DNA of 64,000 nt from the NCBI GenBank assembly GCA_003166865.1, contig PMUP01000041.1, positions 81,503 to 145,502 of the forward strand. Reading direction: 5' to 3'. This DNA comes from Bryobacterales bacterium (GTDB taxonomy: Bacteria; Acidobacteriota; Terriglobia; Bryobacterales; Bryobacteraceae). The position numbers were made by a program, and so were the translations under genes. The notes beneath the pieces are model-generated. The model saw only the letters and a list, made by a program, of their open reading frames with translations, searched no databases and was not told the DNA's origin. This document shows positions 8,178-16,780 of this stretch, one piece after another (positions within the stretch are counted from its first letter, which is position 1; each line of letters starts with the position of its first letter).

Positions 8178-9857
8178 ATGTATATCTTTCATCTGTTCCG
8201 ATCCTTCATCCCCGCTCTCAATCCGATCGGCTTCAGCGCGAGCGACTTCATTGAACTGTTCGTCGCGCTGATATTGGTCCTATTCGCGAGCGCCATTCCG
8301 CGTAAGCCGCGGCTCGCCGAAAACACCGGCAGATGCATGCTTCTTCTCTTCATCTTGCCCATCGCGCTCAGGCTGGCGCTGTTGCCGCAATATCTGATTC
8401 CCACGCCCGGTGTTTCCGATGATTTCAGTTACATCTTGCTGGCCGACACACTCCGGCACTTCCATTTGGCGAATCCGCCGCATCCGCTGCACCAATTCTT
8501 CGAGACTTACTTTGTTTTGCAGGAGCCCTCCTACAGTTCCATCTTTCCCATCGGCCAAGGCTTGGTCCTGGCCCTCGGCTGGACGATCTTTCGTCATCCG
8601 TGGGCCGGCGTTGCGCTGAGCATTGGCGCCCTCTGCGCGCTGTGCTACTGGATGCTGCGGGCCTGGGTCACGCCCGGATGGGCGCTCATTGGCGGCTTGC
8701 TGGCGGTGATCGAGTTCGGCCCGCTCAATCAATGGATGAACAGCTATTGGGGCGGTGCCGTCTCGGCCTGCGCGGGCTGCCTGGTATTCGGAGCGCTTCC
8801 GCGTCTGCGCGAATCGGGGCGATATCGAGACGCGGTGTGGCTCGGCTTAGGCCTCGCGCTCCAATTGCTCACGCGCCCGTTTGAAGCCATCTTTCTGCTG
8901 ATCAGTGTGCCGTTGTTTTTTCTTCCCGACTTGCGGCGCCTCGCGCGGCCGGCGATCGTCGCGGCGCTGGTGGTCGTGCCTGCCATCGGGCTCATGCTGC
9001 TCCAGAACAAGCAGGCCACCGGTAGCTGGACAACGCTTCCTTACATGCTCAGCCGCTACCAGTACGGCGTGCCCACCACTTTCACGGTGCAGCCGCTCCC
9101 AACACCACATCATCCACTGACTCACGAACAGCAGCTCGATTACGACGCGCAATCGGAAGCTCATAGCGCCAGCACTGACAGCTTGGCAGCCTATGCCGCG
9201 CGTTGGGCAAGCCGCATCCGCTTCTATCGCTTCTTCATGCTTGCGCCTCTGTATCTGGCGCTTCCCGCGTTTCTCGTGGCGCTCGGAGAGCACCGATTTG
9301 CATGGGTCGCCATGACGATCTTCATATTCAGCTTGGGCGCTAACTTCTATCCGTATTTCTACTCGCACTACATTGCCGCGTTGACTTGTTTGTTCGTCCT
9401 GATCTCGGTGGTGGGCCTGGAACGGCTCAGCCGCTGGGTGATTCGCGGCAACCGAGTGGGCGACGAATGCGCTCGCATCCTGGTGTTTCTCTGCGCGGCG
9501 CATTTCGTCTTCTGGTACGGGTTGCACGCCTCGCGCAATGACGAACTAATCGCCGCGATGACGCCCTACGAAACCGGGGATAACATAAATCACGGCGATC
9601 CCCAGGGCCGCATAGCCATTGATCAAGCGCTTGCGGCATCCCCGGGCCAGCAGTTGGTTTTCGTGCGCTACTGGCCGCAGCACCAATTTCAGGAGTGGGT
9701 TCACAACGTGGCCGACCTCGATCACGCGCGAATCGTTTGGGCGCGCGACCTCGGCCCGGAGGAGAATCAAAAGCTGCTGCGTTATTATCCTCAGCGGACC
9801 GCATGGCTGCTTGAGCCGGACGCGCATCCGCCCCGACTCGGCGTTTATCCGCAGTGA
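8178..9857 (+). CDS. Multi-pass membrane protein, GT-C glycosyltransferase-like (second of a tandem pair)
   Basis: A 559-residue paralogue of the gene ending 3 bases upstream, with the same order of membrane segments and shared blocks (LADTLRHF, NSYWGG, TGSWTTLPY, SRYQYGVPT, VFVRYWPQHQFQ). The acidic loop reads SDDFSYILLADTL, keeping two aspartates where the first copy has DE. It lacks the proline-rich tail and has an insertion near residues 465-480 (MTPYETGDNINHG). The two genes surely form one transcription unit. Probably a lipid-linked sugar transferase or related envelope enzyme; the assignment is by topology and acidic motif only. Confidence 0.7.
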   Translation: MYIFHLFRSFIPALNPIGFSASDFIELFVALILVLFASAIPRKPRLAENTGRCMLLLFILPIALRLALLPQYLIPTPGVSDDFSYILLADTLRHFHLANPPHPLHQFFETYFVLQEPSYSSIFPIGQGLVLALGWTIFRHPWAGVALSIGALCALCYWMLRAWVTPGWALIGGLLAVIEFGPLNQWMNSYWGGAVSACAGCLVFGALPRLRESGRYRDAVWLGLGLALQLLTRPFEAIFLLISVPLFFLPDLRRLARPAIVAALVVVPAIGLMLLQNKQATGSWTTLPYMLSRYQYGVPTTFTVQPLPTPHHPLTHEQQLDYDAQSEAHSASTDSLAAYAARWASRIRFYRFFMLAPLYLALPAFLVALGEHRFAWVAMTIFIFSLGANFYPYFYSHYIAALTCLFVLISVVGLERLSRWVIRGNRVGDECARILVFLCAAHFVFWYGLHASRNDELIAAMTPYETGDNINHGDPQGRIAIDQALAASPGQQLVFVRYWPQHQFQEWVHNVADLDHARIVWARDLGPEENQKLLRYYPQRTAWLLEPDAHPPRLGVYPQ

Positions 9858-9861
9858 CACA

Positions 9862-10527
9862 CTACCATCCGCTCTGCTGCATGCGGTAGAGGATGTCCGC
9901 GCTGTATTCGTTCATTCGCTCGGGCTTTCGCTTCAGCGGCGCGGGAATAATCGCCGCTAATCGCGCGGCCTGTTCGCGCGTCATCTCCGAAGCGTGCGAG
10001 TGGTAGTACTGTTCGGACGCCGCTTCAGCCCCGTAGATACCGGGACCCCATTCGATCACGTTCAAGTACAGTTCCAGAATTCTATCCTTCGTCAAAAGGG
10101 CCTCAACCGGCGGCACCAGCGCGGACTCGACGCCTTTGCGGACAAGGGACCGCTCCGTGGTCAGAAACAGATTTTTCACCAATTGTTGCGTGATCGTGGA
10201 ACCGCCGCGCCCCAGCTTGTGCCGCTTCATATCGTCCTCCAAAACCTTTTGCATCTCGATCCAATCGAACCCGTGATGCTGCCGGAACCGGCCGTCTTCG
10301 GCCGCAACGACAGCGTGCTGCAAGTTGGGCGAAATACTGGAGAGCGATACGAATTCGTAGCGCTTCTTGTAAGGGCGATGTGCGCGAAGGGCCTGCACAC
10401 GCCGCTCGATCTGAACCGTAGTGGTCGAGGGGTTGATCCAACGCAGCAAGAAGATCCCGGCGCCGCACGCAACGTACAGCCCCACCACCAACAACAAAGA
10501 ACCAAGAACCAGCTTGCGCGCTATCAT
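9862..10527 (-). CDS. mtgA: Monofunctional biosynthetic peptidoglycan transglycosylase
   Basis: Polymerises lipid II into glycan strands on the outer face of the inner membrane. The 221-residue protein has one N-terminal membrane anchor (about residues 5-28) and a GT51 domain with VVAAEDGRFRQHHGFDW carrying the catalytic glutamate, then GGSTITQQLVKNLFLT and ELYLNVIEWGPGIYGAE. No transpeptidase domain follows. The open frame extends to 11061, but that extension lies antisense to threonine synthase; the ATG at 10527 just before the membrane segment is the sensible start. It is divergent from thrC with only 12 bases between the start codons. Confidence 0.93.
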   Translation of the reverse strand: MIARKLVLGSLLLVVGLYVACGAGIFLLRWINPSTTTVQIERRVQALRAHRPYKKRYEFVSLSSISPNLQHAVVAAEDGRFRQHHGFDWIEMQKVLEDDMKRHKLGRGGSTITQQLVKNLFLTTERSLVRKGVESALVPPVEALLTKDRILELYLNVIEWGPGIYGAEAASEQYYHSHASEMTREQAARLAAIIPAPLKRKPERMNEYSADILYRMQQSGW

Positions 10528-10539
10528 CGAACTTCTGCT

Positions 10540-11766
10540 ATGTCCCACGTCTCTCATCTGGAGTGTAGCGTTTGCGGCCAACGCCGCGAAGCCGGAAATG
10601 TACATACGCTGTGCGAATGCGGCGGGCCGCTGCTGGTCCGATACGATCTCGAGAAAGCGAAAGCAACGTGGAGCCGCGATTCGCTCGCAAAAGCGCCGCC
10701 CAATATGTGGCGCTATGCGCCGCTGCTTCCGGTCAAAGATTCCAGGCATATCGTGTCGCTGGGCGAGGGCCTGACGCCAATCATGAAAACCGACCGGCTC
10801 GCCGCGAGCCTCGGCGCAAGCCACCTCTGGGTGAAGGACGAGGGCGCCAACCCGACTGGTTCGTTCAAGGATCGCGGCATGTCGTGCGCCGTGTCGATGT
10901 GCGTTGAACTGGGCCTGTCCAAAATCGCCGTCGCGTCCGCGGGCAACGCCGGCAGCGCTCTGGCCGCCTACGCCGCCGCCGCTGGAATCGAAGCGCATAT
11001 CTTCGTGCCGCGCGATGTTCCGCGATCGAACTATACCGAGTGCCGCGCCTACGGTGCCCACGTCACCTTAGTCAACGGATTGATCAGCGACTGCGGGCGC
11101 ATCATCGCCGAACGCAAGCACGCCGAGGGCTGGTTCGATATCAGCGGGCTCAAGGAGCCGTATCGCATCGAAGGGAAAAAAACCATGGGCTACGAGATTG
11201 CCGAGCAGTTCGGCTGGAGCTTGCCCGCCGCGATCCTGTATCCCACCGGCGGAGGAGTGGGCCTGATTGGAATGTGGAAAGCTTTCGAAGAGTTGGAAGC
11301 GCTGGGCTGGATTTCGGGCCGGCGTCCGAAAATGATTGCCGTGCAGACCACCGGTTGCCAGCCTGTGGTGCGGGCATTTGAGCAAGGCGAATCGAAAACC
11401 GCATATTGGGAGGACGCGCATACGGTGGCCGCTGGGCTCCGCGTACCCAAGCCGCTGGGCGACGTTCTGACACTCTCCGCGATTCGCGAAAGTGGAGGCA
11501 CCGCCATCGCGGTGAGCGACGAAGAGCTGCTGGACGCGAGCCTGGAGATCGCCGAGACAACCGGCATTTTCGCCGCGCCCGAAGGCGGCGCGTGCCTGGC
11601 GGGCCTCAAGAAACTTCTAGCTAACGGCTTCCTGAAACCAGACGAGCGTATCGTACTTTACAACACCGCCACCGGATTGAAATACTTGGAGGCATTTTCC
11701 ACGCGATTTCCGCAAAGTAACCGCTCCGAGCACGACAAACTGGGCGGCCTGATTACCCCCCGCTAG
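10540..11766 (+). CDS. thrC: Threonine synthase (first copy)
   Basis: PLP enzyme that turns O-phosphohomoserine into threonine. The N-terminus has a zinc-ribbon-like segment (ECSVCGQRREAGNVHTLCECGG) common in this subgroup, followed by SLGEGLTPI, the PLP lysine in NPTGSFKDRGMS, and the glycine-rich phosphate loop ASAGNAGSALAAYAA. Length from this ATG is 408 residues. The frame is open far upstream, but that part lies antisense to mtgA and shows no family sequence. A second threonine synthase-type gene lies at 12276-13580. Confidence 0.92.
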   Translation: MSHVSHLECSVCGQRREAGNVHTLCECGGPLLVRYDLEKAKATWSRDSLAKAPPNMWRYAPLLPVKDSRHIVSLGEGLTPIMKTDRLAASLGASHLWVKDEGANPTGSFKDRGMSCAVSMCVELGLSKIAVASAGNAGSALAAYAAAAGIEAHIFVPRDVPRSNYTECRAYGAHVTLVNGLISDCGRIIAERKHAEGWFDISGLKEPYRIEGKKTMGYEIAEQFGWSLPAAILYPTGGGVGLIGMWKAFEELEALGWISGRRPKMIAVQTTGCQPVVRAFEQGESKTAYWEDAHTVAAGLRVPKPLGDVLTLSAIRESGGTAIAVSDEELLDASLEIAETTGIFAAPEGGACLAGLKKLLANGFLKPDERIVLYNTATGLKYLEAFSTRFPQSNRSEHDKLGGLITPR

Positions 11767-11788
11767 CTGTGTAGCGCCTGGTTTGCTT

Positions 11789-11817
11789 TTGACATGCCAG
11801 TTGACTTTTGGCAAACT
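11789..11817 (+). promoter_or_regulatory. Weak candidate promoter for the RRM protein gene
   Basis: A TTGACA at 11789-11794 is followed after 17 bases by CAAACT at 11812-11817. The -35 match is perfect but the -10 is poor. A second TTGACT lies at 11801-11806. This would leave a leader of about 100 bases before the RRM start, which is common in cold-inducible RNA-binding protein genes. The leader also holds a short CCCG-GTTT-CGGG hairpin. Prediction only. Confidence 0.3.
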
Positions 11818-11921
11818 AGAGGGGTGTTTTGGGAGTCAGCCCTTCCTCCCGGTTTCGGGCCTGCTGGTGATTTCGAGTCCGCGGTGAACCTGCCTCTTCA
11901 GAAAGTCAAGGAGCCTTCTCA

Positions 11922-12248
11922 ATGAAACTATTTGTAGGAAATCTCCCTTATGCGGCGACTGAAGCCGACTTAACGGATTTCTTCTCGCAAGCGGGTGTTG
12001 CCGTGGATAGCGTGAACGTGATGCGCGATCGTTTTACCGGTGAGGCTCGCGGATTCGGATTTGTCGAAATCAACGACGACACCGCCGCGAATCGTGCGAT
12101 CGAGGCTTGCAACGGCCGCGACCTGCTGGGCCGCGCACTGGTGGTGAACGAAGCCCGTCCCATGGTTCCACGCGAGGGTGGCGGCGGTGGCCGTGGTCCC
12201 GGCGGTGGTGGCGGACGTGAGCGCCGCGGCGGACGGCCCGGTCGCTAG
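11922..12248 (+). CDS. Glycine-rich RNA-binding protein with one RRM domain
   Basis: A 108-residue RNA-binding protein. Residues 2-80 form one RRM with RNP2 KLFVGNLPY and RNP1 ARGFGFVEI, followed by a Gly/Arg tail (GGGGGRGPGGGGGRERRGG). This architecture is that of bacterial and cyanobacterial Rbp proteins, often raised in the cold. A strong ribosome-binding site AAGGAG lies at 11908-11913, 8 bases before the ATG. The gene stands alone between two convergent or tandem threonine synthase genes. The last codons and the stop lie inside a small direct duplication (see repeat at 12234). Confidence 0.93.
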   Translation: MKLFVGNLPYAATEADLTDFFSQAGVAVDSVNVMRDRFTGEARGFGFVEINDDTAANRAIEACNGRDLLGRALVVNEARPMVPREGGGGGRGPGGGGGRERRGGRPGR

Positions 12249-12269
12249 AGGTCGGCCCGGTCGCTAGAG
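12234..12269. repeat. 17-base direct duplication spanning the RRM gene stop codon
   Basis: The 17-mer CGGCCCGGTCGCTAGAG occurs at 12234-12250 and again at 12253-12269 (period 19). The first copy contains the last codons and the TAG of the RRM gene. It looks like a recent slip duplication. Confidence 0.8.
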
Positions 12270-12275
12270 TCCAGC

Positions 12276-13580
12276 CTACCCTTCCAGTATTTTCGCGATG
12301 GCATCCGCGTCGTTCGGAACCACGACTGGACGATTTCCCAGCCGCGCGTCAATCGCTCGGCCGTCGGGATCTTGCAATTGCCCTGTATGGTATTTGTAGA
12401 CGTAGTCCGGATCCTTCAGGACGTTTCCCGTTAGAACCGCAACCACGTCTTGGTCCGCCTGAATCACTCCCGCCTGCGTCAGCTTTCGAATCCCCGCCAG
12501 CGTCGCCGCCGACGCCGGTTCCGAGCCAATTCCGCATTGCCCGATGATCGCTTTCGCGTCGGCGATCTCCTGCTCGCTCACTTTTTCCACGATTCCGTTG
12601 GTCACCGTGATCTCATGCAGCGCCTTGGGCCAGGAAACGGGATCGCCGATGCGAATGGCGGTGGCCAGCGTGCGCGGCTCGGGAATGCTTCGGAATTTGC
12701 CCTTCTTCTGCATGAACTCATAGAACGGCGCCGCGCCTTCGGCCTGTATAACAGCCAGACGCGGTAACTTCCGAATGAAACCGAACTGGCACAGCTCGCG
12801 CAGCGCCTTCCCGAACGCGGATGTGTTGCCGAGATTGCCGCCCGGTAGCACGATCCAGTCCGGCGGATTCCAGTCGCGCTGGTCCAGCATTTCGAAAATG
12901 ATGGCTTTCTGTCCTTCAATGCGAAACGGGTTGATGGAATTCAGCAGGTAAATGCCGAGGCGCTCGGCCAGGACGCGCACCAGCGCGAGGATCTGATCGA
13001 AGTTCGCTTCCACTTGCAGAGTGCGGGCCCCATACTCCAAAGCTTGCGCGAGTTTGCCGTACGAAATATTGCCATGCGGAATGAAGACGATGGAATCCAG
13101 TCCCGCCGCGCTGGCGTAGGCCGCCATCGATGCTGAAGTGTTGCCGGTGGAGACGCACGCAACGCGCTGCCGGTCCAGCCGCACGGCCTGCGTGACGCCG
13201 CACGTCATGCCGTTGTCCTTGAAGGACCCGGTCGGATTGAAGCCCTGGTGCTTGAATGTGAGATGATCCAATCCGCCATAGCGAGCCGCGCGCGGCGCAT
13301 CCAGCATCGGCGTGTTGCCTTCTCGCAGCGTGACCACTTGATGGTGATGGCCGTCGAACGGCAGCAATTCCCGATACCGCCAAACTCCGCTCTGTTCGAG
13401 CGTGTCGTTGGAAGTGCGCCTGGATCGCCATAGCTGCTTCCACGCTGGGGCATCCGCGCGCTCTTCGGTGAAGACAACTTCGAGCAGACCAGTTCCACAA
13501 GTGGGGCAATTGTAGATCGCCTCGTCGATCGGAAAGCGCGCGCGGCAGTGCTGCTCGAAACACGCCAACTCAGCTAGCAT
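12276..13580 (-). CDS. thrC: Threonine synthase (second copy)
   Basis: A 434-residue fold-type II PLP enzyme. The N-terminus carries a zinc-ribbon-like part (Cys7, Cys12, then CPTCGTG), followed by REGNTPML, the PLP lysine in NPTGSFKDNGMTCG, and the phosphate loop VSTGNTSASMAAYASAAG. LPGGNLGNTSAFGKAL is the expected conserved block. It is longer than the copy at 10540 and only distantly similar, so the two probably diverged early and may differ in substrate (phosphohomoserine versus, for instance, another phosphorylated amino acid). It ends convergent with the RRM gene and starts 18 bases from the divergent MDR gene. Confidence 0.88.
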   Translation of the reverse strand: MLAELACFEQHCRARFPIDEAIYNCPTCGTGLLEVVFTEERADAPAWKQLWRSRRTSNDTLEQSGVWRYRELLPFDGHHHQVVTLREGNTPMLDAPRAARYGGLDHLTFKHQGFNPTGSFKDNGMTCGVTQAVRLDRQRVACVSTGNTSASMAAYASAAGLDSIVFIPHGNISYGKLAQALEYGARTLQVEANFDQILALVRVLAERLGIYLLNSINPFRIEGQKAIIFEMLDQRDWNPPDWIVLPGGNLGNTSAFGKALRELCQFGFIRKLPRLAVIQAEGAAPFYEFMQKKGKFRSIPEPRTLATAIRIGDPVSWPKALHEITVTNGIVEKVSEQEIADAKAIIGQCGIGSEPASAATLAGIRKLTQAGVIQADQDVVAVLTGNVLKDPDYVYKYHTGQLQDPDGRAIDARLGNRPVVVPNDADAIAKILEG

Positions 13581-13598
13581 GATTAAAGTATCCCCAAT

Positions 13599-14549
13599 AT
13601 GCTCTCAGTTTGTCTTGAGAACGGCGCCATATCGGTGAGTAAGCGTGCCCGGCCCCGGCGCCCGGCGGGATTCGCGTTGATCCGCTTGCTCTTCGGTGGA
13701 ATTTGCAACACCGACCTCGAGTTGCAGCGCGGTTATTACGGCTTTCGCGGTACGCCGGGCCACGAGTTTGTCGGCGAAGTCGTCGACGCGGACGACCGGC
13801 GATGGATCGGCCAACGCGTGGTTGGCGAGATCAATCTGGCGTGCGGCAAATGCCAGTGGTGCGCCCGCGGGTTGGGACGCCATTGCCCTACGCGCACCGT
13901 GCTTGGAATCGTCAAGCAGCCCGGTGCGTTCCGCGAATTCCTGACTTTGCCCGAGCGCAATCTGCATCGGGTGCCACCCGAGATTCCCTCCGAGGAAGCC
14001 GTGTTTGTCGAACCTTTGGCAGCGGCATGCGAAATACTGGATCAGGTGCGCATTCCGGCGGGCGCGCCCGTGGCTGTGCTGGGCGATGGAAAGCTGGGGC
14101 TGCTTGCCAGCCAGGTTTTGCATGCGCACGGCGCCGAGGTTCATCAATACGGACGGCACAAAGAGAAGCTGCGAATCGCCGAACGAGCGGGCGTCAGCAC
14201 GGAGGTCGCAAAAAAACTGCCGGTGGCGAAATACGAATTCGTGGTGGAAGCCACTGGATCGAGCGAGGGTCTCCGGCAAGCCGTGCAAATGACGCAGCCA
14301 CGAGGAACGGTGGTGATGAAATCAACGGTGCACGGGCTAGTTTCGATCGATTCGGCGCCGGTCATCGTCAACGAGATCACGCTGGTTGGATCGCGCTGCG
14401 GCCGCTTCGAGCCGGCGCTGCGGCTGCTGAAAAACCGCAAAGTCCGCGTGGATGGGATGATATCGGAGGTGCTTCCATTGAAGAATGCACGGCAGGCGTT
14501 CAAGGATGCGGCGAAGCCAGGAGTGTTGAAGGTTCTGCTTCATGAATAA
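13599..14549 (+). CDS. Medium-chain (zinc) alcohol dehydrogenase-like protein
   Basis: A 316-residue MDR protein. The catalytic zinc region reads GGICNTDLEL with GHEFVGEVVDA, and the structural zinc lobe has the four cysteines of CGKCQWCARGLGRHC. The nucleotide-binding part is recognisable but short (VAVLGDGKLGLLASQVL). It lacks the usual N-terminal strand length of about 340-residue family members, so it is a compact member. The last 8 bases overlap the next gene. Substrate unknown. Confidence 0.82.
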   Translation: MLSVCLENGAISVSKRARPRRPAGFALIRLLFGGICNTDLELQRGYYGFRGTPGHEFVGEVVDADDRRWIGQRVVGEINLACGKCQWCARGLGRHCPTRTVLGIVKQPGAFREFLTLPERNLHRVPPEIPSEEAVFVEPLAAACEILDQVRIPAGAPVAVLGDGKLGLLASQVLHAHGAEVHQYGRHKEKLRIAERAGVSTEVAKKLPVAKYEFVVEATGSSEGLRQAVQMTQPRGTVVMKSTVHGLVSIDSAPVIVNEITLVGSRCGRFEPALRLLKNRKVRVDGMISEVLPLKNARQAFKDAAKPGVLKVLLHE

Positions 14550-15315
14550 ATTTCGAATCGGATGCGGTCTGTTGGCTGTTTTTCTTACCGCTGCCGCCGC
14601 ACAAACTCCGGAGTACGGCTATCAAGTGATCCACGCGTACCCGCACGATCCCAATGCTTTTACGCAAGGCTTGGAATTCCGCGCTGGATTTCTCTACGAA
14701 GGGACCGGGCTGAAGGGCCGCTCGTCTGTTCGGAAGGTGCAGCTCGAAACGGGGAAGGTGTTGCAGCAGATCGATATCGATGCTCAGTATTTTGGCGAAG
14801 GCATCACGGTCTTGAATCAACAGATCATCGAGCTGACGTGGCAGTCGGAAACCGGTTTTGTGTATGAACAACCATCCTTCCGCCGTCTCAGGACCTTCAA
14901 CTATTCGGGCGAAGGCTGGGGACTCGCGAATGACGGCCAGCGGATCTACATGAGTGACGGCTCGGCGCAGATTCGCATTTGGAATCCAGGTACGCTGCAA
15001 GAGGAGCGGCATATCACGGTTCACGATCGCGGCAAGCCCGTCACAAATGTGAACGAGCTCGAGTGGGTGCGCGGCGAGATCTATGCCAATATCTGGCAAA
15101 AGGACGTCATCGCGCGCATCTCGCCGGCCGATGGCCGAGTGTTGGGATGGATCGATCTCACGGGCATCCTGAACGCCGCCGAGCGAACGGGATCGGAGGA
15201 TGTTTTGAACGGAATCGCCTACGATGTCCTGGGCAATCGTCTGTTTGTCACCGGAAAGCAGTGGCCCAAGCTTTTCGAGATCAAAGTGGTTCCGAAGCCG
15301 CCGCCGCACAAATAG
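14542..15315 (+). CDS. Glutaminyl-peptide cyclotransferase (plant-type), exported
   Basis: A 257-residue protein of the plant-type glutaminyl cyclase family, five-bladed propellers that convert N-terminal glutamine to pyroglutamate. A signal peptide covers about residues 1-20 (cleavage near AAAQTPE). Family blocks include HDPNAFTQGLEF, YEGTGLKGRSSVRK, YFGEGITVL, LTWQSETGFVY, GEGWGLANDG, VNELEWVRGEIYANIW, and LNGIAYD near the end. It acts in the periplasm. It overlaps the MDR gene by 8 bases. Confidence 0.92.
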   Translation: MNKFRIGCGLLAVFLTAAAAQTPEYGYQVIHAYPHDPNAFTQGLEFRAGFLYEGTGLKGRSSVRKVQLETGKVLQQIDIDAQYFGEGITVLNQQIIELTWQSETGFVYEQPSFRRLRTFNYSGEGWGLANDGQRIYMSDGSAQIRIWNPGTLQEERHITVHDRGKPVTNVNELEWVRGEIYANIWQKDVIARISPADGRVLGWIDLTGILNAAERTGSEDVLNGIAYDVLGNRLFVTGKQWPKLFEIKVVPKPPPHK

Positions 15316-15338
15316 CAGCGGCCGGCACTATTGGGCCA

Positions 15339-16568
15339 TCAGCGGAACAGCCGGTGCGCGCGATCCTTCAGCCTCGCATACCAGGAGCCCTTCACCGTCG
15401 CCTCGCGCGTCGCGGACGTGCTGGCCACCGGCTTCGGCGTGTCCACTTCCGGCGCCTGCGTGTAGGGCTCCTTAGCGACCATCCGGATATGAAAGCCCTC
15501 GAATGAATACGTCTTGCGGTATCGGCGCCCGTCGTTGCCTTCCAGGACGACAGAAAAGCTCGGCGATGAATCGGTCGTGCTCACTTGGACCGGATAGTAA
15601 CCCACGACGTTACGCTCAATGTAGGCCGTTTCATAGCGATGATGTTTCAGACTCCACACGAACACGCGGAAGCTATCGAACTCATATGGCTCCCCACCCT
15701 TCGCGATGGTGGTCCAGAGCCAGTTGTTTTTCACAGCGTCGCGATCGCGCACTTGCCCGAGAGCAAAATACGAGGTGATGCGATGTCCCTCCGCATATTG
15801 CGCTACTTCATCGGGAATCGCCATGTTTAATGGGCGCGTCAAAACCCATCCCACTTTGCCGTCCTGAGTGCGGATCAGGTTCCAGTCGTCCATCGGAACT
15901 TCTTTCACTGCTACGAAGGGCGCGGGCGGAGGAACCAGAGGTGGTGGCGTCAGTGCGTCGGCTTTCGGAACGGAGAGCGCCAACCAGTTCTCCGGGGGCT
16001 TGGGCGCGGGCGGAAGAGGCGGCGGCCCAATCTTGGTCTGCGAAGATTTTGGCTTGGCCTTCTTGCGCGGCGGCGGCTTCACTGGCGTTGGCAAAGGGGA
16101 ACCCTCGGCGCCCTGGACTCGCGGCGTCAGCTTGTGTCCGATTACATCCGCTTTGCCGTTCTCCGGGATCTGTCCAAAACTCGGGGATGTGCGGCTGGGC
16201 TCGGTATGTAAATTGAGCGATTCGAAAACCGTAGCCGCTCCTTGCGACGGAAAACGCGAAGTGCTTTCGGCCATGCCACGAAGTCCATCCATCTGGTCGG
16301 GCGTCAAAAGCTGTCGCGCGTCGGTCCAACCCTCGGCGCCCTGCTCCGTTCGAACCCTGACCAGCCGGTGCCGGTACTCGATCACCGCAAGCTTGTCTCC
16401 GTGTTTGACCGTCGCGGAGACCGGCGACTTCAGCGCTAAATCGCGGCGCAGAGTGAGCGTCGTGGGGCCAACGTAAGCGTCGCCAAGGGAGTGAACCGGA
16501 GGGGGCTGATCGCTGCAAGAAACGAGAAGGGCCAACGAGAGACAAAGTACAGCGCGAGTCAGTGTCAC
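15339..16568 (-). CDS. SH3-domain lipoprotein
   Basis: A 409-residue lipoprotein: hydrophobic leader with lipobox LLVSCS (Cys18). A bacterial SH3-type domain spans about residues 30-90 (TLRRDLALKSPVSATVKHG to QGAEGWTDARQLL), and a second SH3-like segment may lie near 100-135 (LNLHTEPSRTSPSF). A proline/lysine-rich linker at about 155-230 separates this from a C-terminal domain of unknown type with GWVLTRPLNMAIPDEV and repeated aromatic strands. Probably an envelope protein; no enzyme motif seen. It starts head-to-head with the zinc-ribbon gene. Confidence 0.75.
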   Translation of the reverse strand: MTLTRAVLCLSLALLVSCSDQPPPVHSLGDAYVGPTTLTLRRDLALKSPVSATVKHGDKLAVIEYRHRLVRVRTEQGAEGWTDARQLLTPDQMDGLRGMAESTSRFPSQGAATVFESLNLHTEPSRTSPSFGQIPENGKADVIGHKLTPRVQGAEGSPLPTPVKPPPRKKAKPKSSQTKIGPPPLPPAPKPPENWLALSVPKADALTPPPLVPPPAPFVAVKEVPMDDWNLIRTQDGKVGWVLTRPLNMAIPDEVAQYAEGHRITSYFALGQVRDRDAVKNNWLWTTIAKGGEPYEFDSFRVFVWSLKHHRYETAYIERNVVGYYPVQVSTTDSSPSFSVVLEGNDGRRYRKTYSFEGFHIRMVAKEPYTQAPEVDTPKPVASTSATREATVKGSWYARLKDRAHRLFR

Positions 16569-16600
16569 GAGCGCTAGCTTCTGTTGCTAGTGTATCAGTA

Positions 16601-16771
16601 ATGGCCGATGAAGTAACTCATCTTGATGTAACTCGAGCGCAAGTCGAATTTTATTGTCCGCGCTGCCACACCGCGGTAACCGATCCGCTGGTATGCGGCG
16701 ATTGCTCGGCCATCATTTGCCGTAGCTGTGGCGCGCCGCTGGAGCGAGTGGACGAGTTGGGGATCGGCTAA
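16601..16771 (+). CDS. Zinc-ribbon miniprotein
   Basis: A 56-residue protein with four CxxC-type motifs arranged as two zinc knuckles: CPRCH, CGDC, and CRSCG. A GTG at 16562 would add 13 residues but would overlap the divergent SH3 gene, so the ATG at 16601 (MADEVTHLDV) is preferred. It may bind nucleic acid or a protein; no closer function can be given. It ends 9 bases before the convergent manA. Confidence 0.65.
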   Translation: MADEVTHLDVTRAQVEFYCPRCHTAVTDPLVCGDCSAIICRSCGAPLERVDELGIG

Positions 16772-16780
16772 GGCGGCGCC

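Noticed and set aside
9994-10539. Open upstream extension of threonine synthase
   Set aside because: Antisense to mtgA, without family sequence; the ATG at 10540 fits.
11770-11921. Possible tRNA (TTCGAGTCC-like T-loop)
   Set aside because: No matching acceptor or anticodon stem could be drawn.
12249-12275. Terminator between the RRM and second threonine synthase genes
   Set aside because: No hairpin followed by a T-run; the sequence is the tail of the small duplication.
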